Shown one piece after another: positions 1 to 11,510 of a stretch of DNA of 64,000 nt (within the stretch, counting starts at the first letter, position 1; the number at the start of each line of letters is the position of its first letter). The stretch is from Lichenostomus cassidix. Taxonomy: Eukaryota > Chordata > Aves > Passeriformes > Meliphagidae. The position numbers were made by a program, and so were the translations under genes. The notes beneath the pieces were generated by a model, which saw only the letters and a list, made by a program, of their open reading frames with translations, did no database searches and was not told the origin of the DNA. The stretch covers positions 29,911,944 to 29,975,943 of the forward strand of contig CM039188.1 of assembly GCA_008360975.2 (NCBI GenBank). Reading direction: 5' to 3'.

Positions 1-689
1 CAATTTTAAATTTAGCTTAAAATACAGTGACATAGCCCATAGTGGTGCTCATCCACATTAACTTTTAACACCTTTGGATATACAAGGACCATAACCTCTG
101 TGTGTCAATTCTAAACCCACAGTTAAAATTTAAGACAACTATTAAACCCAGAATTAATAGTTTAAAATTTACCATAAAATTATTACTTTAAGTTTTCCTC
201 GGTAGGAGGTACCCAACTCTTCAATGGATTTTTTTCCTCTTTTTTTTCTGGCTCATTGCTTTTCTTATGGAAATAGCAACATGGATCAGCTAACCAGTCT
301 GCTGGTCTCTTACTTTGTACAATTCTTACTTCCACAATGGCTATTCAGAGGATGCTGTAGAGGCTGAAGCCAGGAATTTACTCTTGCATGTCAGTTTAGG
401 GAAGCACAATTTGCATAGAGTGCTAGAGTACACTTACTTGTTGACTGGTTCTTTTTCTTTGGCACAAAGTTGATATCTTGCTTTCCAGCAGTTTTTCTTT
501 CCAAGATTTCTGAGTCTTTCCTGGTTTCCAAAGAGTTTTGCTTTGCACTAAATAATGAAGTAACTGCTGCAGAAACACAGTGACAGAAATGATAATAAGA
601 ATATTACCAGTACCTACAAAAGGTAGAAAGTGAAGAGTTAAAGTTGAAGCTGGCTTAGCAAATTTGGAGGTATGGGAAATGTTCAGAAA

Positions 690-737
690 ATCATCATTTA
701 GATGGAATGATGGATCATCATTTAGATGGAATGGATC
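690..737. repeat. 24-bp tandem duplication
   Basis: Two adjacent 24-bp units begin at 690 and 714. They share an identical 20-base core, 'atcatcatttagatggaatg', and differ only in the last bases. This is probably a local replication-slippage duplication. The hairpin at 738-762 follows with no gap. Confidence 0.9.
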
Positions 738-762
738 TTAGAGCCCTGAGAAGGGGCTCTAA
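738..762. repeat. Short hairpin (9-bp stem)
   Basis: Arms TTAGAGCCC (738-746) and GGGCTCTAA (754-762) pair perfectly around a 7-base loop. A run of 12 T starts at 769. The layout resembles a bacterial intrinsic terminator, but in vertebrate DNA that reading has no support. Confidence 0.8.
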
Positions 763-1870
763 ATGGACTTTTTTTTTTTTGTAAAAATCCATTCAGAATT
801 TATGTTTTGAACATAAATTGTTTATATGTTAAAACTACATATGTTTAAGTAGTTTTTCTTAGATGTTTATGTTTCACTGCAGTGCATATTCATGAGCACT
901 CTGACCTAGGCTTTTAGAATCTTAGGCTGCCATCTCAGATCCATTCCAGCTGGACCACAGACTAATTCCAGCCACTGGCTGAATCTGCAGTAGGTATGAT
1001 TTGTGAATGCAAATAGATTCATTTTAGATACAATTTTTAACGCTTTCCTTCAGACAGAGTGAAAACTTCCACATCAACACTTATTTTGTGGTGGTGACAA
1101 TAGACAGTATCTCTTTGAAACATCACAATCATTAGTAGATTTACTGTATTAAAGTCTTGTAAGTTCTGAAGTAATGATTTTAGGTCAGTATGAGAACATG
1201 TTGTTGAGCCTCTCATATTTTTTAGCAAAATGAAGCAGCAACCAAGATAATTCTCTCTGAAAATCACTTGCCCATTAGCTGAAACCTCACATTTCCAACA
1301 GGAAAACTTAGATTAATAAGCAGTGTGCAAGATCAGGTTAAGAATGTTAATGAATGACTCCTTAATGTGGGGATGTTGTCTCAGCACAGGATGAGGCAGA
1401 ACTCCCCTGGCAGCTCCTGGAGTCTGTCTTGTCTCCATCCCCTAGAGACTGATGGACACTTGCAGGATGTAGCTGCAGCTGTCTTTGCACTCTTGAAAAT
1501 TAATTTTGTCAGGAAACAAGATCCACCAAAATGGATGAGAGGGAAGGATCCCTTCTTTGACTTTCTGCATATTTTCTAGTTCATAGCAGCAAAAGATGTT
1601 TTTCAGATTGCACCTTCTTCAGTTCCTCCAAACAACAGGCACACCTTTAATTGAAATGTTGCTGGCAGTTACATGATCCACATTAGAGGTGAATTGTGAA
1701 ATTTTCTCAAGGCATGGCTCAGGGTGAAATCCAGGGAAAGAAGCCTGGAGCTGCATGCCAGCTTCCCATCCTAGTTGTTCCACTATTTTAACTGTAAGCA
1801 GAACAATTGTGGCCTTGGGAATAAGAGGGAATCTGAAATGCAGAACTATCAATATAATTTATTGCAAGGC

Positions 1871-1887
1871 TTTTTTTTTTTTTTTTT
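1871..1887. repeat. Poly(T) tract, 17 bases
   Basis: An uninterrupted T17 run. No retroposon body with a matching poly(A) tail is recognisable on the minus strand next to it, so I treat it as a simple repeat. Confidence 0.9.
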
Positions 1888-3330
1888 AAATTTGAAGCTA
1901 CATATCTGGCTGTCAGTCCTTGCTGTTCATGCACTCCTGACTTCTCTGTGCCTTGGGTGCAGCCCTGGGACAGCCTGTGGGGTGGTTATGTTACCTGAGA
2001 CCCCAGAGTGGGCTCTGCTCAGTTTTCTGCAATTCTGTGTAATTTTAGATGACAGCCTCAGCAGTGGGATGTAATGGAAAAGCCATCTCTAAACAGCACC
2101 TACTGCAAGGCATTTTGTAGAAGAAAATGAAATCTCTCTTGAAATGAGGAACAGGTTTTGTCTGTTTACTCAGGTACTTCGTTACCCTACAAATTAAATT
2201 CCTTCAGCTTTTCTGAATTTTTGCTTATTAACAAATAAAAAGACACACTGCACCTTTTCCTGTGCTCTGTTTCATGCTCTTTAAGGACAAATATAATTAG
2301 TATTAAAAAGAGGAATTCCTCAATTAACCAAAATAATTTCATTCAAGTTCACTAGCTTAGTCTCATCTAAAAACACTTTACAGGAATTTTTGCTTCTGTT
2401 TAGTAAGATAAGAAAAATGGCAATAAAACAGCCAGTGCTAAAAAGAGGTGAGGAGAAGGATCCAGCTGATAACTGTCTGAATTAATTGAATTATTCCTCT
2501 GAGAACCATTTCAATGTAGGTCATTACAAGGTAGTGAGGCTGAGGCTTCCCCCTAAAGCCCTGATGTAAGGCCAGTTACACCAGGGATTAAATTCCTGTT
2601 TGTTTTAGATAGGAATTAACTCAAACCTGAGCTGCTGCTGCAGGCTGCAAAGGTTTTCACCCACAAAGGTTTTATTCAGTCACACCCAACTCTGCAACAC
2701 CCCAGCATCTGCAGGTGGCCAAACAGAGCTGATCCACAAGGCTGGAGGCAACCATTCCATGCATTTCCAGCAAAGTCACTTTGGGACTATTAGACACAGA
2801 GCTGCACATCCAAAGACACTCAGTGCCTCTGGGGTTCTCTGGGTCCTCTGTGGTCTCCTGTTAGCACTCAGGTAATTGAAAAACATGCAGGAGCCTTTGA
2901 AGAGTTTAAGCCTCCAGCCTTAACCTGCCAACTTTAATAGAACTAATATTTTACCAGCCACTGAAACAGGACTGAGATCTTACAGGAGTGTGGGCTGTGA
3001 TCTCCTGCTCCATCACTGGGATGAAAGAATAACCCCCCAGTTTCAGACATGTTAATTGCCTTTGAAGCCTGAAATTAAGAAGCAACTTATAGTGGGACAT
3101 TTCCATGCATATGACCTGAAGCATATTACATTTCTCTTATCAGGGAAATTGAATCACCATTTAAGTCATGCTATTGTATCTTCTCCTCCTAATCTGGAAG
3201 TGTTTAACAGTAGAATCCCCCATCCAAATTTTACAGAAATGCTTGTGTTTGACAGGCCTGGAACACTTATAATCCCTAAAATGGTTCACATATTAGTACA
3301 TTATATTGTTAATATTTTAATATTTGCATT

Positions 3331-3355
3331 CTTTTTTTTTCTTTTTTTTTTTTTT
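3331..3355. repeat. T-rich tract
   Basis: Pyrimidine-only stretch, C-T9-C-T14. It could serve as a polypyrimidine tract but no AG acceptor with an open exon follows closely. Confidence 0.9.
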
Positions 3356-3772
3356 ACATATTTTTGGGGCACTGCCTTTCCAAGGAAAAGTTGCTGTTTG
3401 ACTGTTGAGTAGTAATTCAAAGAAACCCCTTGTGCTGAGTTCCAAAATTGTCAAGGCTTGATTAAAAAACCCCACAATTATATTCCAAGATAATTCTTAC
3501 TGTGAGAAAGATGTCTCTGACAAAGAAACTAGACTAAAGTTTTGTTGGAAAACAGATTCTTCTTCCCTTCCAGGAATCTCCCTGAGTTGTTCCCAGGATC
3601 TGTTCCTGCCCCCTGTATGTTATCTTCTACATCAGTGCCATCTCTTTAGAATTCTTGCTTCATTGCAAATCTTGTATAATCACCAAAATCTGCAAAAGCA
3701 TTTCAGATGAAAGGCTTAATCACTCACTGTAAAGGAATGTCACAAAATGTTAGTTTTTGAAAGATGTGTCAT

Positions 3773-4127
3773 CTCTGGAGTTGAGAAGGTTCTGGGAAGC
3801 TTTATGGTGACCTTTCAATATATTTTAAAGGTTTATAAAAAAGACTGAAAAAGACTTTTTACCAGTAGTGATAGGGCAAGGGGCAATGGTTTTAAACTCC
3901 AAAGTGGGTAGACTTAGATTAGATTTTAGAAAGGAATAATTTACTGTGAATGTGGTGAGGCACTGGAACAGATTTCCTAGAGAAGCTGTGGATGCTCCAT
4001 CCCTGGAAATGCTCAAGGCCAGGCTGGATGGGGCTCTGCTCTAGTGGAAGGTGTCCCTGCCCATGGCAGGGGGTTGGACTGGTAGATCTTCAAAAGTCAC
4101 TTCAATCACAAAACATTTTATGATTCT
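3773..4127 (+). mobile_element. CR1 LINE 3' end (5'-truncated copy)
   Basis: This is a 5'-truncated chicken-repeat-1 (CR1) non-LTR retrotransposon. It is collinear with the avian CR1 3' region: the 'ggagttgagaagg' block, 'gtgatagggcaaggggcaat', 'gaggcactggaacag', then 'gtggaaggtgtccctgcc' and 'ggcagggggttgg', ending in the family's 'tatgattct' tail near 4127. From 3961 the plus frame still reads HWNRFPREAVDAP and continues through LKARLDGAL to a TAG at 4042-4044, which is the usual C-terminus of CR1 ORF2. Upstream the frame is broken by substitutions and indels, so the copy is dead. CR1 copies are typically 5'-truncated and lack clear target-site duplications, and I see none here. The consensus is quoted from memory, but the match is long and ordered. 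Confidence 0.95.
3961..4044 (+). pseudogene. CR1 ORF2 C-terminal relic
   Basis: About 27 codons remain open and end at a TAG (4042-4044). They encode the conserved C-terminal end of the CR1 endonuclease/reverse-transcriptase polyprotein, with the HWNRFPREAV, DAPSLE and KARLDGAL blocks. In a live element this follows the reverse-transcriptase domain. Here no start codon, RT domain or promoter is attached, so it is only a fossil. A minus-strand ORF at 3825-4016 lies across the same repeat and is its antisense shadow. Confidence 0.8.
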
Positions 4128-5201
4128 CCAGTATGTGTCCATATCCTGATGAAACTCCCCAGCTGTGCCAGTGTCCCTGAACTGTGTCCCAGTTTCTCTG
4201 TGTCACACCTGGACACACCTGAGTGTACTGTTGACAGTGGCTCTCAGGGTGAATGTACTGAAATGTGGAGCCAGAGAATGTTTTCTTTTGTAGCTCAGTC
4301 TGTGGAAAAGGTCACTGGGAAAAGAGGAAAATGAGCTGCCTTTGTAATTCTCATTGAAACTGGATGAACATTAAGGAAAGGTAAACAAACATGTTTTACT
4401 TTCAAAACTTGAAAAAAATAAAAAGAACTTTGGCTTTGAAAACAACTACTCAGTTGCAGAAGGTATGGTTGGTTTCACTGAGAACTTACTTGCTTCAGGT
4501 TTTAATGAGATTTCTCCTCAAGTAAACAACCATGAGTTACAAGAAAGCACTGGAATCAGGATCCCAATCAAAACTTCTCAATCAGGGAAAGACTCATTTC
4601 AGCACAGAGTGGTTTATATTATGGTTCTCAGAAATGTCCAGGTTATTTAGGACTGTTTGGCTTCACTAGAAAGGGCTTTCCTAACTCAACAGAGACTTCT
4701 GAAAAAACAGTGACAACTTTAATTTTTCAAGCTGCTTACTGCTGAAAAAAAACTGGCATATAAACATCAACCACACGTCATTGCTTTAAGCAAAGAACTT
4801 CACTGATACATTTACTGCTTTTGTCATTTGTATCTTCTTAATAAATGTATTTTTTTAAATTGCAAAATATCTGCTGTTTTTGTGTAAAACTTAGAGATCA
4901 CATTTCTGTTCCTCCAATGATCAGTTCACGTAATTCAACATACCCAGAGTAAAAATATGTGGAAAATATTGCTTTTTTCTTAATTTTTCTTTACTTCTTT
5001 CTTACTATTAGAAATTACAGCCTAATAATCAGTTCAGTATTTATGTGAGTACCTAGGAGCACCACTGCCTAGTTTTGACATGTAGTGCTCAATCGTTTTT
5101 GTTATTCTTGATTTAAAATCATGATCTGTGATGCAAGAGAGGATCTGTACTATGACTGATGTGCCACAGGATGTTTAATTGGTCAAAATACCCATCAAGT
5201 C

Positions 5202-5218
5202 TATCTTATAATAAGATA
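5202..5218. repeat. 17-base palindrome
   Basis: TATCTTAT-A-ATAAGATA: 8-bp arms around a single base. Each arm contains a GATA-type core (TATC/GATA). AT-rich palindromes of this size are not rare in DNA of this composition. Confidence 0.8.
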
Positions 5219-5287
5219 AAAGGAACCAGACAGTCCTCCTCTTCACCATTTTTTCCCTTTTTGCAGCACCTCCTTAGTTTTGGCATA

Positions 5288-5304
5288 TCTCTCTCTCTCT
5301 CTCT
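5288..5304. repeat. (TC)n microsatellite
   Basis: About 8.5 uninterrupted TC dinucleotides. Likely length-polymorphic. No gene attached. Confidence 0.95.
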
Positions 5305-8300
5305 GCTACCCATGTACTGCTGACACAAAGCAAACCTGGACTTGTATCAACAAGCTTGCTGTGTTTTGCCAGTCAAAACTCATTAAAATTGTGTGAGGCT
5401 TCATGTAGTTGCCTTCTTGTTTCTCTTTTGGACACAGTTATGTATTCTGCAGCAAACAGGAAGCAATGCATCATGAAAATCTGCCTGTATTTAATCTCTC
5501 TAGTGTTGTTATGCTAACTCCATGTTGCTGAAAGAAACAGAACATGCTCCTCTTGGCAAACAAGTTTTATAAATGAGGTTATGTTTCTTAGTCTCATTAT
5601 TTCCTTGCTGGAGCAAAATAAAGGCATAAATTAGGGTATTAGGGGAATAGTCAATTGATTTATTATGATTTATCTTGCGCTTTTGGGTCTCTTGTTTTTT
5701 TTTGGCAGGTGGACAGGAATGGATTGAGTAGTGGAGTCAATAAGAAAAATAGTTTTAATGGGGGAAAAGGCTGGAATTACACTCTGGATTATCTTGGTTC
5801 CTTCTCACAGCAGAATTCTCAATCACAGAGTGGTTGGGGTTCTCACATCACGTGATACAAATGTGTTCTTGTTTTTATCTTCTGTTATTCACAGGACATT
5901 TAACACAATACCAAACAAACAAGAAGGGGAAGCTGAGAGGAAGAGCTTAACTCCTGTGAGTGACTTATAGACCTCTTATTCTCTTCATTTTGTTTAGATT
6001 TATTTTGAAATGTGAGAATTTACTATGTAGTTACATGAAACAAAAGGATGAAATCAGCCCTGATAGTTCTGCTAAACTCCTGCCTTTCTGAAATCTGCTG
6101 TGTCTTTATAAGACGACACAGAGAAGAAGAATGAGACAGAAGGAAGGTTAAAATTTGATCTTTTTGCTGGATGCACTGCTGTTTCCTGTGAAACTTTCTC
6201 CTTCTACCTAATTTGATCAGAAAAAAAAGGAGGAAGCTTTCTTGCTCTACAGTACCTTGTTAAAACACTGACTTTTCCAAATGACTTAAAAATCATTGGA
6301 ATGCTATTTGAAGTCATAAAGCTAATGTAGCCATTTTGCTACTTCAGTTGAATTTTGTATCTTAGACACTAAAGCTGCACTTGCTTTGATTTTTTGCTGT
6401 CCCTTGGTGGCTGCTTTGGTCGCCTGCAGCCTTGCACAGGCTTTGCATAATGCCAGAGGAACAAGCTGTTTCAAGAAAATATCACTCTGTTTCCCAAATC
6501 CCATTTGTTTTCCCCATGTGCCTAAAGCCCCAAAGGCAAAGCAGCTAATGTCATTCTGCTGGGCAGCAGGAAAAGCTCTGGCTATGAAGCCTGAATCCCT
6601 TGTGCAACACATGGAACTGGGAAAAAGGCAGTTTCTAAAAATAAATCCACCCCTTTATGTTTCAAGATTGTTTACGTGCTTTCATGTCTGTTCCCCAAAT
6701 ACAGTACATCAAATCTCTCATTATCTGGGTAATTTGGCTATTATTTGAAGCCTGTCAGCTTCCTGGCTTCAGGGATTTGCAGGTATGAATATGTGGTCAC
6801 TCTGCAGCCCTGGCTGGTTAGCAATGCCATGACCCTGCTATGCAGGTGAGACATCCAAACTCCTGGGTGTTGGTCCTGGATCTGCTGTGGAAAACCTAAT
6901 GCTGAGGGAAGGGATGCTTGTGGTGGGAGATTGCCTCTTTTGAGCAATGTACTATCATATAAACATGGTTAATTCTAATTTAATCCCTTATCTAGGGTGT
7001 AAAGAAACCTTGTGGGTTAATAAAGGCAGAGAAGCTGGGGAAAAGGAGGAAAAAGCTGATAATTAGCCTAACTGTGGTGCTCTTTTGGAAGTCCTTAGGC
7101 AGATGAGTAGCCTTTGCAAGTGATTTTGCTCTGAAATTCATTATTAGCCCTGTGCATCTTGGCCATGTGAGAGCAGAGGACTGCACGTAGCCATGTGTGA
7201 TCCAAGGAAAGAAGCATTTTTCCTTTTGCAGAGGGCAGCAGTCTTTCAGCAGGATCATGACTTTGCCCCAGTTTACTCAGATCACCTGTATCGCTGCCAA
7301 AGCCATGTGTGACATGCCACATTTAATAGCTTCTCTCTTTGGAAGTCCTTTTCCCCTTTGCATAGTCAAATAAAAGCTGGCTGTATTTTGAACCCATCTA
7401 TTCTTTTTGGGCAGTCTCATCTTAATCAATGCATTACCAAGGGCTTTCATTTGGATGTTCATTGTCCTAACCTGCTCTGAGATACAATTCCTGCAGGGCC
7501 AGACAGCTAAGGCAGCACTGCCAACTGCCAGGGAGGGCTTTTGTGATTCTCATTAATGGCTACACCATTATTTAAGGGCAATGAATTATTTCTTGAAAGC
7601 CTGGGTACTGGGTTTAGGAAGGCAAAAATCGACTGCATGCACAGCAAAGCTGCTGAGAGCAAACCCAGACTGTATGTTTAGAGTTCTAAATGACTGATGG
7701 AAACTTTCTGTCTTTATTTTCATGAGTGAACAAGCATCTGCTGTTGCAACTGCTGGTTACAGGCTCTTTTCTCCATATGAAGTGGATCCAATTATATGCT
7801 CGAGGCCATCCCAAGAGAAGCACAGAAGTAGCTCAAAGCAGGACTGTTTAATAAAGGAGAGGCATAGGATTACTGAGAGTGTAATCTTTGCTATACTTAA
7901 ATAGGCTGCACTGAAAGGGAATTTGGCTTTTCTTTCTCTTCTGAAAATAGCTGTTGTAAGGGCAGAGAAAAAGTGATTTTAATTTTCCCTTGTCTTCTTT
8001 CTTATAATTCTCTGCTGAATTTTATTTGTTCTATATTAAAATATGTACAGCTTGTATTTTTGTTTCATCCAAATCCCTGTGAATGAAATGCTGCTCTACC
8101 CACTGACTTTGGTGACCTTTGGATCAAACTGCTTGTGCTGTTTCTGTGACAGTTTTGGCAATAAATTCAAAGATGTTTCAGACAAAACAAAGTTTTCTTG
8201 ACATTTATAAAAAGTGACAAATTATCTTAAAAATTCTGGAGGAAAAGCTGCACACTATGAAGGCATTTCTTGGAGTTCAAATTTTTTTAATTACATTTTG

Positions 8301-10653
8301 GCGTTGTACTTTTGTCATGCTGGACATCTGTGTTCCCTGCTTAAACTCAGTTTGCAGCAACAGAAAAGACTATGTTCTTCAATAGTTATTTCTGCCATGA
8401 TCCCTCTCTCCTCTGCTATTGTCTCCCACCCCATTCTCTTCCATCCAATGCACTTTTTCCAGCTTGAGGACAGAATGTCTGCTGATGGCAACTGGGAAAA
8501 TGCAGTGGAACAGTTGTTTATGACAGATTGTAATTTGGTCCCCTGTCACTTTCTAACTTTTCCATCAACAACACAACTAAATTCTTCTTCCCTATCTTTC
8601 CCACCACCTGTGAAATTTGCCCTTTCTTTGTCACCCTTATAAGAGACACTTCTGAAATCAGACAGATTTAGGTTCTGCTCTGTAGTGCTGTTCCTTCCAG
8701 CTGCCTTAGCTGCATCCTGTTCCACTTAAAAACTCACAAAGGAAATATTTTTTTACTCTTTACTGGATCATCTGCAGTGTTTCTTAATTGGCCTCAGCCT
8801 TTTGATCATGTTTCTTTGCTCCTCAGTGATGCCCAGGAAGTGTTTTCTCAGCGCTGGGCAGTGAGCATTGCAGCAGCATGAGCAGCTTGAGAGGCTTCTG
8901 TGGGTTGAAGGTTCAGCACTGAGCTCTTCTGCAGCCAGAGATCAGACATGGCTATCTGCTAATTGGTAGGAAAGTGCTGGAAATATTTATGTTGATAAAC
9001 ACTTGAAGAAGTATTCCTGCTGGAAGTGTCAGGAACATTCTCTGTAATGCAGCTTGTGGTGGGAACTCACTTTTTCTTTCAAAGCTCTCTATGTTGTACT
9101 GCTCTTTCTGAGTTTGGCTCTTTTCTTGCTTTCTAACAGACTTTTCTGAATCTCCTCTGTTTGTAAATTCCTGGTCACCCTCCAGGGCTGATTGTCTTAG
9201 TCAGGTGGGATCATTCCTGGTCCCTGAATAGGGAGCTGCAACTTCACCTGAACAGGAGCATGAGTTGTACAATTTTTTTCTAGCCTGAAGATTCTGAACA
9301 AGCATATTTACATGAGTGCTGTGGATGTTTACAGCTTGAGTATTTATGTAAATACATTTCCATGCAGAATTCAACCATTTCTTGGGAATCTGAAATGCAT
9401 GTTTGATCTTATTTTTATTCAAAATGTTTCCTTTTCTATCCTAAAACTATTAGAGAAAAGAGATTCAGCTGATGATCCTCTTTAGTTTTTCCCCAATTTT
9501 TCTTTTTTTCTCTTCACTGAGGGGGCTTTCAGCTTTTCATTCATGAAAATGATTCACTCTTCATTTATTCCAATATGCTCTTGCTGAGACTCCGCAGGTC
9601 ACTTTATAGCCTACTGTGCAAGCAGTTAACTGAAATTCTTTGGATTCTTTTTCTAAACCAACTATTTCCTCCAAATTGGTGGTGCAATCCAGTGTAGTTT
9701 AAAGCCATTTTTGCTAGTGACTGTTCATAGCTTATGGGTTTAACCTCACGTGTTCAATAGCAGTAATTGTAATGCCCTTCATGGTAGTGACCCATTTTTC
9801 AGCTTCCACTCTCCCTCCACGGGATGGGGTGGCTCAGATTTTGCTAAACCCTGATGTTCATCACAGTTTTCTGTGTGAAAGTAATGGAAACTCTGGGTCC
9901 TGGCTCTTCAGAGCATTCTTCTTGGTGGTTATATTTAGAACTTCCTCCTGGTCCCATTAGGGAGCGATTAAATATCGCTGTGGAAAGAGGGACATTGATC
10001 AGCAGGTGAAAAAACCCCAGGGTGCCCTTCTGAAACATTATCAAAAGGTCTTTAAAGGAGTTAAAATACATTGTCTCAGTGTGGCTTTTTTTTATCCTCC
10101 AGTCTAGTATGAAGCCACTTCACCTCCTCCTTTCTTCGCCGTGGGTGACAAATGGGAAATTTTCAAGGCTGCTGCAGACTGTGCATTTTCACAGTAGGTC
10201 AGGTGTTTAGCACAGGTGTTTCTGAACTAGCATTGCATGGGTAAAGTGCACTGGGCTTGATGGCTTTACAATCTCCACTTCTATCCAGGTGAAGTAGGAG
10301 CTTTCCATATGCAGCACAGGCTGCAATTTAAGTTTGTGAAAATGATGGTTAGCTCAAGAGGAGGAGGGTGGTTTGGATCTTATTCACAAAGCAGAGTCAG
10401 CTGGTGAAGCTGCCAGAGATCTGGCAGAGTCGACAAAACTGAATATCTGAAAAGGTACCCTTGTGAATTCAGCCCTTTTAGGTTCTGGAAACCAGTTACA
10501 CTGAATTTCTGATTTTTTTAAAAATTCTGATTGTTATTCCTAAATATTTTTCAAATTATTTCAGTATCCATTTTCTTTCTCTTCACTATTTACTAAACAT
10601 GATGTAACTGTATTGCGTTTTCCTTTATTTATATATTCAGATTATCAGCATTT

Positions 10654-10667
10654 AAAAAAAAAAAAAA
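10654..10667. repeat. Poly(A) tract, 14 bases
   Basis: A14 run within AT-rich unique sequence. No upstream retroposed gene body is recognised. Confidence 0.9.
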
Positions 10668-11401
10668 TGTGTTGTATAATAAGCAAATCAGTTCCAATGA
10701 TTTGTGCTAAAACTCATGAAACTTGCAAGTTAAATGAACATTTTTGCATGGAATTTGCAGAAGACTGAGATATAACTCAGTACGACAGTGGAAAAAAATG
10801 AATAATACAGCTTCAGAAATAACAGCAAGCAGAATTCAATGCTTTAATTTATGAATGTGCTTGCACATTAATTTTCTATTTGTGTAGTCAAGGATGCATG
10901 CATTGTTTTTCTTCCGTGTCTACTTTTCTGTTGGCAATATTCTATTGTTATTTTCATTACTATTATTATCAGGTCTTATTATTTTGGGGGGTTCTATTAT
11001 CCTAGAACTACAGAACCAAATAATAAACAAGGCTTTCTTGTGCAAACTGCTTTGTTAACATATAAAAAAGAAATAGTATCTATTTTTAATATGTTATTGG
11101 GTGCAAAGAAAGGAGCATAGAGGAAGGTTGGGAAAGCATAAGACTAAAATGAATAAATCTTGCATAATGGCAGGTATGTCAGATAACACAGTGCCACAGT
11201 GTACATTTGTGCTTAGAGCCTAAAAGAAAATAGGTAGAAACACAACCTCTTTTTTGCCTTGCCAGTGATACGATAGGCCAGAATTTTTGATTTTTCACCA
11301 CTAGCTGTAGCTGGAAAGGAATTCAGATATGGTGAGTTAGTCCCACTTGCATCCTTGAGCACAGTGGGAATGTAAGCCAAACACTTTCTGCTTCAGCATG
11401 G

Positions 11402-11510
11402 AAGGATCTGAGGAGATCCCATGGATGTAGGGATGTAGGCAAGGATCTGAGGAGATCCCATGGATGTGGGGATGTAGGCAAGGATCTGAGGAGATCTCAT
11501 GGATATAGGA
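11402..11510. repeat. 39-bp minisatellite, 2.8 copies
   Basis: Units start at 11402, 11441 and 11480, each opening with 'aaggatctgaggagat' and running through 'catggat' to 'gatgtaggc'. The third copy is cut short near 11510. Copies 1 and 2 differ at one base ('gtaggg' versus 'gtgggg'), which suggests recent duplication. Because 39 is a multiple of three, the minus-strand frame over 11337-11570 stays open and shows a repeated IHGISSDP peptide. That is a consequence of the repeat and not evidence for a protein. Confidence 0.95.

Larger units (their letters stand above)
1..3772. other. Unique noncoding sequence
   Basis: AT-rich, CpG-poor sequence with homopolymer tracts. No exon, RNA gene or further named repeat is supported. 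The open frames (118 codons at most, 3056-3412) show no domain. That longest one runs through the T-rich tract, which gives a poly-Phe tail. Confidence 0.7.
4128..11401. other. Unique noncoding sequence
   Basis: No recognised gene. An acceptor-like site (T-rich tract ending in GGCAG at 5708) is followed by an open stretch of 48 codons to a TGA ending at 5855, noted as a weak exon candidate. Around 9890-10080 the sequence keeps several CpGs, including AGCGAT/ATCGCT arms at 9963-9979. The open frame at 8214-8642 (142 codons) has no recognisable domain. Confidence 0.65.

Noticed and set aside
738..780. Hairpin followed by a T run, like a bacterial terminator
   Set aside because: The window is vertebrate nuclear DNA, where such terminators do not operate, and no pol III gene lies upstream.
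5819..5842. 'cacagagtggttggggtt', resembling a CR1 3' tip
   Set aside because: The match is under 20 bases and nothing CR1-like follows.
8214..8642. 142-codon open frame, plus strand
   Set aside because: No domain or family resemblance, starts in AT-rich DNA with no promoter or splice support.
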